Positions 1 to 8,045 are shown, numbered from the stretch's first letter. The stretch: DNA of 64,000 nt from Neisseria subflava (GCF_024205705.1 NZ_CP073115.1:682001-746000); one strand, 5' to 3'. Notes: generated by a model not told the origin, from the sequence alone. A program made the numbers and translations.

Positions 1-1149
1 CGTCCGTATATCTCCGGTGTCATGCACGACAGTGCCCATACCGACCATATCCCTGCCGATTGGAACACAAGAAACGTTATCCGTACCTGGGCGAACAACA
101 AACTCAGGATGGAAGACCTGCAGGGTCAGGAACACATCAAACTTGCCACCGACTATCAGAAATCCCAACTCAACCTCGGCCATATCGTCGACAGTAGCAG
201 GGAGAAACGCGGAGAGAACGGCGAAGGCTTCGAATTGAGAACCGACGGCTGGGGCGCGGTACGGGCAGGTAAGGGCATACTCGTCAGCGCACAAAACCAG
301 GATGCCAATGGCAAAGTACTGGATATGGACGATGCCATCGCACAGATCGAACAGGCTCTCTCCCTGGCCAAAAGCCTGAACAAAGCCGCCCAAACCGCAA
401 ACAACCATAACACCGATGAAGAAACCCAAAGAGGCCGTCTGAAAGACGCCCTCAAAGACCTGAAAGAAGCCGGTTTGATCCAAACCGCCCCGGCCGGCAT
501 TGCTACCGCAACCCAACAAAGCCAACTGCATACCGCCAATGAAAACATCCACCTGGTCAGCGGCAACCATACCGACATTACTGCCGGACAAAGCCTGACC
601 GCCCATGCGGCAGAGAGTCTGAACCTGTTTGCGCAAAGCAGCGGCATCAAGGTACAGGCCAATCAGGGCAAAGTGGAAGTACAGGCACAGAATGACGAGC
701 TGCAGCTGAATGCACTGAAGGATGCGACGTTAACCAGCAGCGCAGGGAAAGTTACCATTGCAGCGAAGGAAGAGATACTGATTACCTGCAAGGGGGCGTA
801 TATCAAACTGAGCAACGGGGAAGTGGAAATCGGAAGTCCGAAGGTGGTGCGGGTGAGGGCACCGTTGGTGGTGGGTGGGCCAAACAGCATATTAAATAAA
901 GTGTTTCTTCCTGTTCATCGTTACGTACAACAATTTTTATTGAAAGATGAACAAGGTAAAATTTTACCTAAGGTAAAATATGAAATATATAAAGGTGAGG
1001 AGTTACTCATTAAAGGGAAAATAGATAATGAAGGGCTAACTGCCTTTGTTGGAACTGAAAATTCAGAAAATATTAGAATTTGCATTATAGCTAAGGAAGA
1101 AAATTATGGGTGTTGTGAAAGAGCAAACGAGTCAGACATACATGTTTAA
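1..1149 (+). CDS. vgrG: VgrG, type VI secretion spike protein (C-terminal part, 5' truncated by window edge)
   Basis: The reading frame is open from base 1, so only the last 382 residues are present. The visible part is the VgrG needle region: the segment after the gp5-like OB fold, a helical linker at about 110-160, and repeats rich in Gln, Asn and His typical of the DUF2345 beta-prism (about 180-295). A sharp change follows near base 890. The last ~85 residues are AT-rich and resemble a transthyretin-like beta-sandwich (KDEQGKILPKVKYEIYKGEE), a form of VgrG tail that in other systems carries the effector. The gene overlaps the next one by 44 bases in another frame. No other T6SS structural gene lies in the window, so this may be an orphan vgrG module or one end of a cluster. 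Family call is firm; the tail's role is inferred. Confidence 0.88.
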   Translation, partial: RPYISGVMHDSAHTDHIPADWNTRNVIRTWANNKLRMEDLQGQEHIKLATDYQKSQLNLGHIVDSSREKRGENGEGFELRTDGWGAVRAGKGILVSAQNQDANGKVLDMDDAIAQIEQALSLAKSLNKAAQTANNHNTDEETQRGRLKDALKDLKEAGLIQTAPAGIATATQQSQLHTANENIHLVSGNHTDITAGQSLTAHAAESLNLFAQSSGIKVQANQGKVEVQAQNDELQLNALKDATLTSSAGKVTIAAKEEILITCKGAYIKLSNGEVEIGSPKVVRVRAPLVVGGPNSILNKVFLPVHRYVQQFLLKDEQGKILPKVKYEIYKGEELLIKGKIDNEGLTAFVGTENSENIRICIIAKEENYGCCERANESDIHV

Positions 1150-1669
1150 TGGCAATACGGTTTTTCCAGTAGATTTGACAGTTGAGACAAAAAGAAAACT
1201 GACGAAGAATGAAGTCAATCTAGCAAAGTTAGTGTATCAAGATTCCATTCCTTACGACAAGGTATGGATAATCCAAGGAGGTCTTTTGGAGATGCCGAAT
1301 ATCTCAAACAATGCGATGACTCCATTTGGAAATATTTATCTTCCTAACCAACATTATGACAATATTTCAGACTTCACGATAAATACAAAATCAGATAATA
1401 TACGATGGTTTATACATGAAATGGCACATGTCTGGCAATATTATGCTATGGATTTAAGTGTGGCTTGCAGAGGGATTGCTCTTCAAGTAAAAGGAGGATA
1501 TGATTCTGATGCAAAGGCTTATGTATATGATTTATTTGGATCAGATGCAAAAAAGGAGTTTAAAGATTTTAATATTGAGCAGCAAGCACAAATAATTGCT
1601 CACTATTTTTGGGTAAAACATTATCCAACAACAGCAAAAAGCTATTTGTCGTATTTTCTAATTAGGTAA
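1106..1669 (+). CDS. Putative T6SS effector, zinc metallopeptidase-like (HExxH)
   Basis: A 187-residue protein with HEMAHVWQY at about 104-112, the HExxH signature of zincin metallopeptidases. The downstream EQQAQIIAHYF (about 158-168) could give the third zinc ligand. It has no signal peptide or membrane span, as expected for VgrG cargo. The ATG at 1106 lies inside the vgrG 3' end and follows an AAGGAAG ribosome site, so translation is probably coupled to vgrG. GC is much lower than in the surrounding genome, which suggests horizontal transfer. The frame stays open for 30 codons after the TAA stop (to 1762), so a longer ancestral C-terminus is possible. Related proteins are found next to VgrG and are often mislabelled 'Rhs'. 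Peptidase or structural-cleavage activity is inferred from the motif only. Confidence 0.62.
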   Translation: MGVVKEQTSQTYMFNGNTVFPVDLTVETKRKLTKNEVNLAKLVYQDSIPYDKVWIIQGGLLEMPNISNNAMTPFGNIYLPNQHYDNISDFTINTKSDNIRWFIHEMAHVWQYYAMDLSVACRGIALQVKGGYDSDAKAYVYDLFGSDAKKEFKDFNIEQQAQIIAHYFWVKHYPTTAKSYLSYFLIR

Positions 1670-2359
1670 CAACAAAATCGAAAGTATATTTTGAGGAATT
1701 TTTTGATAAATCCTAAAAATAAAATTCTCAAATCTATACACTGGGGGAAAAATTATCGATAGAAGATTTGATGAAATTTAATATTATGGGTATCTTAAAT
1801 AACCAAAGGTATCCATAGTACAGTATAAATTATCTTTATAAGAAAATTGTTAAATGCAATAACAATAAGAGCAAACTGATCGAGCTATATCCATCGAGCT
1901 ATATCCTAGGAAGTTTACTGCTTGAAATGTAATTTAATTAGTATAAATATAATTTCTTTTAAACTCAATAGGTTAAATTCAAATGGAATTGGAAAGATCT
2001 GGCTGAAAAAGGAAATGTGGTCACTGATCCGTAGTCATTTAGCCACATTAACTACTGTTCAACTAGACAAAATATCTGCGTATACGTGTAAGCCCTAAAA
2101 TTGGTTTTATAATAAAGATACTAATTTAGCATCAGAATGCATCATTTCCCAAAATTAAAATTTATTGTTGTATTTTAGCTGTATTTTTATTTTTCATAAT
2201 GATAACTTTTGAGCTTTTATCAAACGGTTTGTCATATATTTTTCTATCTGAAATGGTTAGTGGTGCTTTTGTAGTATAAGCAGCTGTATCTATACGGTTT
2301 ATGTGGAGATGATGGTCATTAATGTTTAATTGTGTACCAATTTAATCTAGAGAATTTCT
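1670..2359. other. AT-rich intergenic region with possible gene remnants
   Basis: No convincing gene. Short open islands persist: 1670-1759 continues the effector frame, and 1741-1818 encodes a peptide ending SIEDLMKFNIMGILNNQRYP in another frame before TAG. A third island near 1985-2035 (NWKDLAEKGNVVTDP) also ends in a stop. These look like remains of a decayed effector end or immunity gene. A 14-base direct repeat occurs twice in tandem at 1879-1906 (ATCGAGCTATATCC). Confidence 0.5.
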
Positions 2360-2938
2360 ATGTATATAAAGTTATTTTATGCACTATCAATTTTGTTATT
2401 TTCATTTAATTGTAATGCTTTTTCCAATGCTCCTGATGCAGATGGTGTAGTCAGTTTTAGGATTATTAATAATACTCCGTGTCTTTATATTGAAAGAGTT
2501 GACTTGATTGGTGCGTATTTTATAGATATATCACAAGGTAATGCAGATAATATGTATAGCATATTCTATGAAAATACATTTGAAGAAAATTATCCAACTA
2601 AAGAAAAATGTATTATGTTGAATTCTTCAAACTTCCCAAACCTAAAATTAAAAGATAGACAGATTTATGCAATTAGTCTGCGCCCTGATCCAAATAAAAA
2701 TTTACAATTTAACATCGTGCCAAACTTTATAGGTTTTGGTGATACTATTTGCCTCAAAAAAGATGATAATAATCAATTTATAATACAAGATTATACTAGA
2801 GGAAAATGTGTCGATAGAGCGTCTATTAAAATTAAACAGGACGAACAATCTATAAATGAAAATTCTTTAAAAGAAGAGAAGATGAGCTGGTTTGAGTGGT
2901 TTATTCAATGGATAAAAAAGATACTATGGAATACATAA
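2360..2938 (+). CDS. Secreted protein of unknown function, candidate T6SS immunity protein
   Basis: 192 residues with an N-terminal hydrophobic signal peptide (about 1-20, likely cleaved after CNA) and no lipobox, so a periplasmic location is predicted. The mature part has four cysteines spaced for disulfides (about 42, 80, 126, 145), and the C-terminus is a Trp-rich amphipathic stretch (SWFEWFIQWIKKILW). I do not recognise the family. It lies on the same strand downstream of the vgrG/effector pair and shares their low GC. In T6SS modules a periplasmic protein in this place is usually the cognate immunity factor; that is inference from position only. The ~690-base gap to the effector weakens it. 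Confidence 0.55.
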   Translation: MYIKLFYALSILLFSFNCNAFSNAPDADGVVSFRIINNTPCLYIERVDLIGAYFIDISQGNADNMYSIFYENTFEENYPTKEKCIMLNSSNFPNLKLKDRQIYAISLRPDPNKNLQFNIVPNFIGFGDTICLKKDDNNQFIIQDYTRGKCVDRASIKIKQDEQSINENSLKEEKMSWFEWFIQWIKKILWNT

Positions 2939-3347
2939 AGCGTATAAAGCTCCAATACAAAGGACTTTTATATTGTAGAATATAACCATTTATAGAAATT
3001 AACAAAGTGGTACAGTTCCTTTTTTTGATACTCTGGACTATCAAACGACTGTTTCTCATGTCACATTTCATCAGAGTATGAATAATCCACGCTGCCTTGC
3101 AGTTGGTTTACGGACAGGTAATCCAAGACTTTATGTAAAAAATTTTCTACTCGACAGCCAAAACCGAAACACAGGATTTCGGCTGTTTCTGTTTCAAATC
3201 CCATTTTATTTTTTCCAAACTCCACTTTATCTTCCCATAACGGGTATCAGGATTACTTTTTAGGTTTGAATACATCGTTTTCAGATAATTTTAAGTACTC
3301 ACTTTACAGACCACCCGGGAATAACTGAATTTATGGTGTCACTTAAA
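2939..3347. other. Intergenic region with decayed mobile DNA
   Basis: No supported gene. A short frame at 3078-3263 has no ribosome site and overlaps an IS-derived segment. Bases about 3141-3203, read on the minus strand, match the right end of the IS5-type element found at 6726-7943. Confidence 0.5.
3141..3203 (-). mobile_element. Remnant of an IS5/IS1106-type right end
   Basis: The reverse complement carries the same block that precedes the right terminal repeat of the intact element near 7870-7920 (ATTTGAAACA, then ACAGCCGAAA, CCTGTGTTT and GGCTGTCG, with a few mismatches). No transposase is left. Confidence 0.6.
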
Positions 3348-3441
3348 TTGAGAAAAACGCGGAGAAAATGATGAAGGATTCAAACTTAGAACCAATGGTT
3401 GGGGTGGTACAGGCTAGCAAAGGTATTCTTGTCAGCGTATA
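3348..3441 (+). pseudogene. vgrG cassette remnant, left part
   Basis: This segment aligns with bases about 196-290 of the vgrG at the window start (AACGCGGAGA, GAAGGATTCAAACT, GGTTGGGG, GTCAGCG in the same order), with many substitutions. It is followed directly by the IS630-type element and continues after it at 4345. It is too short and damaged to code. Confidence 0.75.
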
Positions 3442-3491
3442 TAGTCAATTAAAAACAAAATAGTACAATACTCAACTTTGAAGGTCTAACC

Positions 3492-3842
3492 ATGGCATAT
3501 TCTACGGACTTAAGAAACAAAGCTTTAAACTATTACGAACAATGCAAAAACATCAGCCAAACCGCAGCAACGTTTAACTTGTCAAGAAACACGCTTTACT
3601 TATGGATTCGCCTTAAAAAACAAACAGGCAGCCTAAAACATCAAGTTACCGGTCTAAATGCCGTCAAATTGGATAGGCAAAAACTGGCTCAATATGTTGA
3701 GCAACACCAGGATGCCTATCTGCATGAAATCGCTAAACATTTTGATTGTACGCCAGCCGCCGTTTGCTATGCACTCAAACAGATGGGGATGACGCGCAAA
3801 AAAAGACCACCACTTACAAAGAACAAGACCCGGCCAAAGTAA
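3492..3842 (+). CDS. IS630-family transposase, OrfA (HTH part)
   Basis: 116 residues with a helix-turn-helix N-terminus (TAATFNLSRNTLYLWIRL, about 24-41) and a second DNA-binding helix set ending in MGMTRKK. The catalytic domain is in the next frame. The run of seven A at 3798-3804 lies where the two frames overlap, and a -1 shift there would join OrfA to OrfB without loss of conserved residues (MTRKK-KTTTYKEQDP). OrfA alone is probably a DNA-binding fragment. An ATG after AAGGTCTAACC is the chosen start. Confidence 0.88.
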   Translation: MAYSTDLRNKALNYYEQCKNISQTAATFNLSRNTLYLWIRLKKQTGSLKHQVTGLNAVKLDRQKLAQYVEQHQDAYLHEIAKHFDCTPAAVCYALKQMGMTRKKRPPLTKNKTRPK

Positions 3843-4339
3843 CGCATTATTTGACACAGCTGGCCGAATTTTCCGACTACCAACGTGTTTATTTGGATGA
3901 AACAGGATTTGACCGCTACCTGTTCCGTCCCTATGCCCGCAGCCTAAAAGGGCAAATAGTGAAAGCGCAGATAAGTGGAAAAAGATACCGACGCTTATCT
4001 CTGGTGTCCGCACAAGTCGGCAACCGGCTGATTGCTCCGATGGTTTATCAAAATACGATGACCGGAGTCTTTTTTGAAGCGTGGTTTCAGCAATGCCTAC
4101 AGCCCACATTGACTCAAAAATCGGTGATTATTTTAGATAATGCACGATTTCACCGTATGGGTGTCTTACGGGAAATGGCGGAAAAATTGGGACATAAGGT
4201 ATTGCCTCTTGCACCTTATTCACCTGAGCTCAACCCGATTGAGAAGGTGTGGGCGAATATTAAGCGGTATCTGAGAACCGTTTTGTCTGATTACGCTCGA
4301 TTTGACGATGCACTATTATCCTATTTTGATTTTAATTAA
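3746..4339 (+). CDS. IS630-family transposase, OrfB (DDE catalytic part)
   Basis: The DDE catalytic domain: first Asp in VYLDETGFD, second in VIILDNARFH, and Glu in YSPELNPIEKVW, the tail motif of IS630/Tc1-mariner transposases. The nominal ATG at 3746 gives an N-terminus that does not look native. The real product is probably made by -1 frameshifting at the A7 run (3798-3804) from OrfA, giving a fusion of about 280 residues. The gene ends at TAA inside the right terminal repeat region. All catalytic residues are present, so the element may still be active. Confidence 0.88.
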   Translation: MYASRRLLCTQTDGDDAQKKTTTYKEQDPAKVTHYLTQLAEFSDYQRVYLDETGFDRYLFRPYARSLKGQIVKAQISGKRYRRLSLVSAQVGNRLIAPMVYQNTMTGVFFEAWFQQCLQPTLTQKSVIILDNARFHRMGVLREMAEKLGHKVLPLAPYSPELNPIEKVWANIKRYLRTVLSDYARFDDALLSYFDFN

Positions 4340-4344
4340 CTATA

Positions 4345-4495
4345 AAACTAGGATGCCAACAGTAAAGTGCTGGATATGGATGGTTCCATAGCGTAGATTG
4401 AACACGCACCCTCTTTGGTCAAAAGCCTGAACAAAACTGCATAAATTGCCAACGACCGCAATATCGATAAATAAACCTAATGGGATCATCTGAAA
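4345..4495 (+). pseudogene. vgrG cassette remnant, right part
   Basis: This continues the copy that starts at 3348. AGGATGCCAACAGTAAAGTG, CTGGATATGGATG and CAAAAGCCTGAACAAAAC match bases about 299-445 of the vgrG at the window start. In-frame stops (TAG, TAA) have accumulated. It ends near the position where vgrG carries its internal DUS. Confidence 0.75.
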
Positions 4496-4524
4496 AATAC
4501 CATGTTTTTCAGACGGCCTTTTTA
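4487..4524 (+). terminator. Hairpin built on a DUS, after the vgrG remnant
   Basis: TCTGAAAAA (4489-4497) pairs with TTTTTCAGA (4505-4513), followed by CGGCC and a T run. The left arm is a mutated DUS, so the stem is shorter than the others in the window. Confidence 0.5.
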
Positions 4525-4632
4525 TAATTTTGATGCTATCTAGAAAATATTTTTGGTAGCATTCAATGTTATGATGATGCATTATTGAATATGTCAGCGG
4601 CTATAAGGCCGTCTGAAATATAAGGACAACTG

Positions 4633-5565
4633 ATGATAAAAATTGAAAATCTGCATTTTCATTACGATGAACGGCAAGTACTGCATGATATTTCGGTACA
4701 GCTTCCTCAAGGAAGCATTACAGGGCTGATTGGGCCGAATGGTGCTGGTAAATCGACACTGATGCGATGTATGGCTGGTTTGGAGAATCCGAGTAGTGGG
4801 AAGGTTCTTTTAGATGGACAGCCTGTTTTAGAAAATCCTCGAGAGAGTTATGCCAAATTAGGCTATTTGCCTGATATTTTTGGATTGCCGCAGAATCTTA
4901 CTGTTTTGGAATGTTTGACTTATGCTGCCAGTTCGCGCGGGGTTCCAGAGAAAAATTTGCCTGAAATTCTGAGTGAAACTGTTCAACTTTTGGGTTTGGA
5001 GGATAAGCTTGGTAGTTTTATCAGTGAGCTTTCGCGAGGTCAAAAGCAACGCGTAGGTATTGGCCAGGTCATTATTCACAAGCCAAAATTTTTATTGTTG
5101 GATGAACCTGCTAGCGGCCTGGATCCTGAAGCACGGCATGAGTTGTCGTTGTTGCTGCTTAAATTGCAGAAGGAAGGTATGACGATATTGGTATCCAGTC
5201 ACATTTTGTCTGAATTGGACGAATATTGCAGCCATATGCTTGTTATTAAGCAAGGCAGAATTCAGGCGTTCCAGGCACTGCAGGATGAAAATACTGATCG
5301 TCAAACTGTGCGCCTGTGTTTTGCAACTGAGGAAATCAGTGTTGCGGCAGATGTATTGCAAGGATTGGATTACGTTTATGATATAAAAGTAGATGATTCT
5401 GCATTGTTGGTATTAATTGATTCAGGCGATGAGGCACGTGTACGGCTTATCCGTGATGTTGTGTTTAGGGATTTGGCGTTGAGTGGGGCAGATATTGTGA
5501 AAACTACTTTGCTGCAAAGTTATCAAAACAGTTTGCAGGTCAAAAAACAGGGAGAAGCTGCATGA
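4633..5565 (+). CDS. ABC transporter ATP-binding protein (ABC-2 type)
   Basis: 310 residues with a complete nucleotide-binding domain: Walker A GPNGAGKST (34-42), signature LSRGQKQR (133-140), Walker B LLLDEP (154-159) and the H-loop in VSSHILSELDE. A C-terminal ~90-residue extension (after 220) is typical of ATPases that pair with ABC-2 export permeases. The stop overlaps the start of the permease (ATGA at 5562-5565), so the two are translationally coupled. A DUS lies just upstream, with AAGGACAACTG as ribosome site. The substrate cannot be told from sequence; families of this form export drugs, peptides or lipids. Confidence 0.9.
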   Translation: MIKIENLHFHYDERQVLHDISVQLPQGSITGLIGPNGAGKSTLMRCMAGLENPSSGKVLLDGQPVLENPRESYAKLGYLPDIFGLPQNLTVLECLTYAASSRGVPEKNLPEILSETVQLLGLEDKLGSFISELSRGQKQRVGIGQVIIHKPKFLLLDEPASGLDPEARHELSLLLLKLQKEGMTILVSSHILSELDEYCSHMLVIKQGRIQAFQALQDENTDRQTVRLCFATEEISVAADVLQGLDYVYDIKVDDSALLVLIDSGDEARVRLIRDVVFRDLALSGADIVKTTLLQSYQNSLQVKKQGEAA

Positions 5566-6692
5566 ATCGTATCAAGTCGCCAAAAATTATGGTAAACGCG
5601 GAGTTTCAGCGATTGCTATGGTTGAATTTAAACTGGGGTATGGTTGCCGGTATATTTATTTTGTATGGGCTGTTTGCTATCACTAAACGGGCAGGTTCTG
5701 AATGGTCAGACCATTTGATTATGGTAGGTGGGTTTGGTTTGGCTCTGTCAGCTTTGGCCGGTTATATTTTGATAGAAAGGAGTTTTAAACAAGATATATC
5801 TTCCAATGCATTTGACCAGTTACGAATGTCTTCTTTATCGGCGTGGCAGATGGCTTATTCACGAGTTTTGGCTGCGCCCGTTTTGGCATGGGTGGGGTTT
5901 GTTATAGGCTGGTTGGTATTGGGTTTGGGAGTGCTACTTGATAATGGAGAAACTCCTCAATTACTGTATTCCTTTGCAACTATCCCATTTACTGCATGGA
6001 CGGTTGCCTGTTTGATCGTTGTCAACGCGTTACAGTTTGGGCGCGGTCCACGGCAATATACAGGCTCAATATTGCAGCTAATCCTACTGTATATCGTATG
6101 CATGGTTTTCTTCGCTGATTTTTCAAGCGCAGCATCAGAGGCATTTTACTCTGAGGAGAATAGTGGTGAATTTCACAGTGTCCTTATGAATTATGATATT
6201 ACAAACATGCCTTTGGAACTTTTAATTTCAGCGGGTATGGGTGCAGTTTTTTCAGGGATAGCAGTATATGCCGCTATGGCATTGAAACTTTACTTGCAAT
6301 CTTCAAGGCGTGTATTCCTGATTTTGACAGTCTTATCACCTATTTTATATTGGTGGGCTTTAGCAGATAAAAATGTATTTTGGTGGATGGCATCCGTCAA
6401 TTATTCAGGTTTGGCTTTAGTTTCTTTGGTTGTACAGGATTTTCGGTTTCAATCGCTAAGCAAGAAAGTACGATGGTACGATATCCCTGCCTGGTGGGTA
6501 TTGTTGCCCTTGGCGATCATATCCTCGTTTATGTTGGCTGGTGGTGTACTGTTGATACCGTTTATACAAATCGGTTGTTTGGTTTGTATACTATTAATTT
6601 GCTGCAATATGAGAGCAACTCGCTTTAATAGTATTACACTGGGGTTATCTGTGTATTTGTTGGCCCGTTCGCTGTGGGCACTTGCATTTTAG
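5562..6692 (+). CDS. ABC-2 type transporter permease
   Basis: 376 residues, strongly hydrophobic, with about ten predicted membrane spans and a short charged N-terminus. It overlaps the ATPase gene by four bases (ATGA) and has no other partner nearby, so the pair forms a complete two-gene exporter. A periplasmic loop rich in Glu and Ser lies near residues 190-210. No substrate-specific motif is recognised. Gene ends shortly before the IS5-type element; no terminator is visible between them. Confidence 0.85.
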   Translation: MNRIKSPKIMVNAEFQRLLWLNLNWGMVAGIFILYGLFAITKRAGSEWSDHLIMVGGFGLALSALAGYILIERSFKQDISSNAFDQLRMSSLSAWQMAYSRVLAAPVLAWVGFVIGWLVLGLGVLLDNGETPQLLYSFATIPFTAWTVACLIVVNALQFGRGPRQYTGSILQLILLYIVCMVFFADFSSAASEAFYSEENSGEFHSVLMNYDITNMPLELLISAGMGAVFSGIAVYAAMALKLYLQSSRRVFLILTVLSPILYWWALADKNVFWWMASVNYSGLALVSLVVQDFRFQSLSKKVRWYDIPAWWVLLPLAIISSFMLAGGVLLIPFIQIGCLVCILLICCNMRATRFNSITLGLSVYLLARSLWALAF

Positions 6693-6701
6693 AAATACCG
6701 A

Positions 6702-6725
6702 CAAGAGCTTTGCAAAATTCTCTAA
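6702..6725 (+). mobile_element. Remnant left end of an older IS5-type element
   Basis: GAGCTTTGCAAAATTCTCTAA closely resembles the left terminal repeat of the intact element that follows (GAGACCTTTGCAAAATTCC). Bases 7944-7980 beyond the intact element continue this older copy with TTTAGGGGATTTT, which also occurs at the matching place inside the intact element (6775-6787). Confidence 0.6.
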
Positions 6726-7943
6726 GAGACCTTTGCAAAATTCCCCAAAATCCCCTAAATTCCCACTAAGACATTTAGGGGATTTTCCATGAGCACCTTC
6801 TTCCAGCAAACCGCCCAAGCCATGATTGCCAAACACATCGACCGTTTCCCACTATTGAAGTTGGATCAGGTGATTGATTGGCAACCGATCGAACAATACC
6901 TGAATCGTCAAAAAACCCGTTACCTTCGAGACCACCGCGGCCGTCCCGCCTATCCCCTGTTGTCCATGTTCAAAGCCGTCCTGCTCGGCCAATGGCACAG
7001 CCTTTCCGATCCCGAACTCGAACACAGCCTCATCACCCGCATCGATTTCAACCTGTTTTGCCGTTTTGACGAACTGAGCATCCCCGATTACAGCACCTTA
7101 TGCCGCTACCGTAACTGGCTGGCGCAAGACGACACCCTGTCCGAATTGCTGGAACTAATTAACCGCCAACTGACCGAAAAAGGCTTAAAAGTAGAGAAAG
7201 CATCCGCCGCCGTCATTGACGCCACCATTATTCAGACCGTCGGCAGCAAACAGCGTCAGGCCATAGAAGTCGATGAAGAAGGACAAGTCAGCGGACAAAC
7301 CACACCGAGTAAAGACAGCGATGCCCACTGGACAAAGAAAAACGGTTTATACAGAATCGGTTACAAACAACATACCCGCACCGATGAGGAAGGCTATATC
7401 GAGAAACTGCACATTACCCCCGCCAATGCCCATGAGTGCAAACACCTGTTGCCTTTGTTGGAAGGACTGCCCAAAGGTACGACCGTCTATGCCGATAAAG
7501 GCTATGACAGTGAGGAAAACCGGCAACATCTGGAAGAGCATCGGCTGCAGGACGGCATTATGCGCAAAGCCCACCGTAACCATCCGCTGTCGGAAACGCA
7601 AACCAAACGTAACCGATATTTATCGAAGACCCGTTATGTGGTCGAACAAAGCTTTGGTACGCTGCACCGTAAATTCCGCTATGCGCGGGCAGCCTATTTT
7701 GGTTTGATTAAAGTGAATGCACAAAGCCATCTGAAGGCGATGTGTCTGAACCTTTTGAAAGCCGCCAACAGGCTAAGTGCGCCTGTTGCCGCCTAAAAGG
7801 CGGCCGGATGCCTGATTAATCAGGTATCCAAGGAGGATTAAGAGGGTATTTGAGTAGAATCAGTGGATATTTGAAACAAAAACAGCCGAAAACCTGTGTT
7901 TGGATTTCGGCTGTCGGAAAGAAAGGAATTTTGCAAAGGTCTC
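6726..7943 (+). mobile_element. IS5-family (IS1106-like) insertion sequence
   Basis: Terminal inverted repeats GAGACCTTTGCAAAATTCC (6726-6744) and its complement GGAATTTTGCAAAGGTCTC (7925-7943) are perfect. TCTAA flanks both sides (6721-6725 and 7944-7948), a target duplication consistent with the YTAR preference of the IS5 group. One complete transposase gene lies inside. A stem-loop at about 7881-7913 (ACAGCCGAAA ... GGCTGT) lies after it. Confidence 0.9.
6789..7796 (+). CDS. IS5-family transposase (IS1106 type)
   Basis: 335 residues, full length for the group. It has the N-terminal IS5 domain (RYLRDHRGRPAYPLLSMFKA) and the DDE catalytic residues: Asp in SAAVIDATII, Asp in TVYADKGYDSEE and Glu in VVEQSFGTLHRKFRYAR, the last with the conserved Y(2)R(3)E(6)K-like pattern. 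No frameshift or stop interrupts it, so the element may be mobile. Start ATG at 6789 is 63 bases inside the left terminal repeat. Confidence 0.93.
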   Translation: MSTFFQQTAQAMIAKHIDRFPLLKLDQVIDWQPIEQYLNRQKTRYLRDHRGRPAYPLLSMFKAVLLGQWHSLSDPELEHSLITRIDFNLFCRFDELSIPDYSTLCRYRNWLAQDDTLSELLELINRQLTEKGLKVEKASAAVIDATIIQTVGSKQRQAIEVDEEGQVSGQTTPSKDSDAHWTKKNGLYRIGYKQHTRTDEEGYIEKLHITPANAHECKHLLPLLEGLPKGTTVYADKGYDSEENRQHLEEHRLQDGIMRKAHRNHPLSETQTKRNRYLSKTRYVVEQSFGTLHRKFRYARAAYFGLIKVNAQSHLKAMCLNLLKAANRLSAPVAA

Positions 7944-7987
7944 TCTAAGTATCTTGGTAGAAGTTTAGGGGATTTTAGAAAGATCTT

Positions 7988-8031
7988 AGGCCATCTGAAA
8001 ACCTAAAATTTGGTTTTCAGACGGCCTTTTT
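7988..8031. terminator. DUS-pair hairpin between the IS element and pgmB
   Basis: AGGCCATCTGAAAACC pairs with GGTTTTCAGACGGCCT around an 8-base loop, with a T run on the plus side. The left DUS has one change (A for G). It ends pgmB transcription from the other side less clearly. Confidence 0.7.
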
Positions 8032-8045
8032 ACTTCCCTAATATT

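Larger units (their letters stand above)
3442..4342 (+). mobile_element. IS630-family insertion sequence (901 bp, TA target duplication)
   Basis: The ends form imperfect inverted repeats of about 22 bases: TAGTCAATTAAAA at the left and TAGTTAATTAAAA read inward from the right, continuing to CAAAATAG on both sides. TA flanks both ends (3440-3441 and 4343-4344). Removing the element and one TA restores GTCAGCGTATAAAACTAGG, which matches the vgrG sequence GTCAGCGCACAAAACCAGG base for base in length. The element carries two overlapping transposase frames on the plus strand. Confidence 0.9.

Noticed and set aside
1879..1906. Tandem 14-base repeat as a phase-variation tract
   Set aside because: Only two units, outside any gene or promoter that I can name.
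3078..3263. A 61-residue frame in the island
   Set aside because: No ribosome site, and it overlaps an IS5-type remnant on the other strand.
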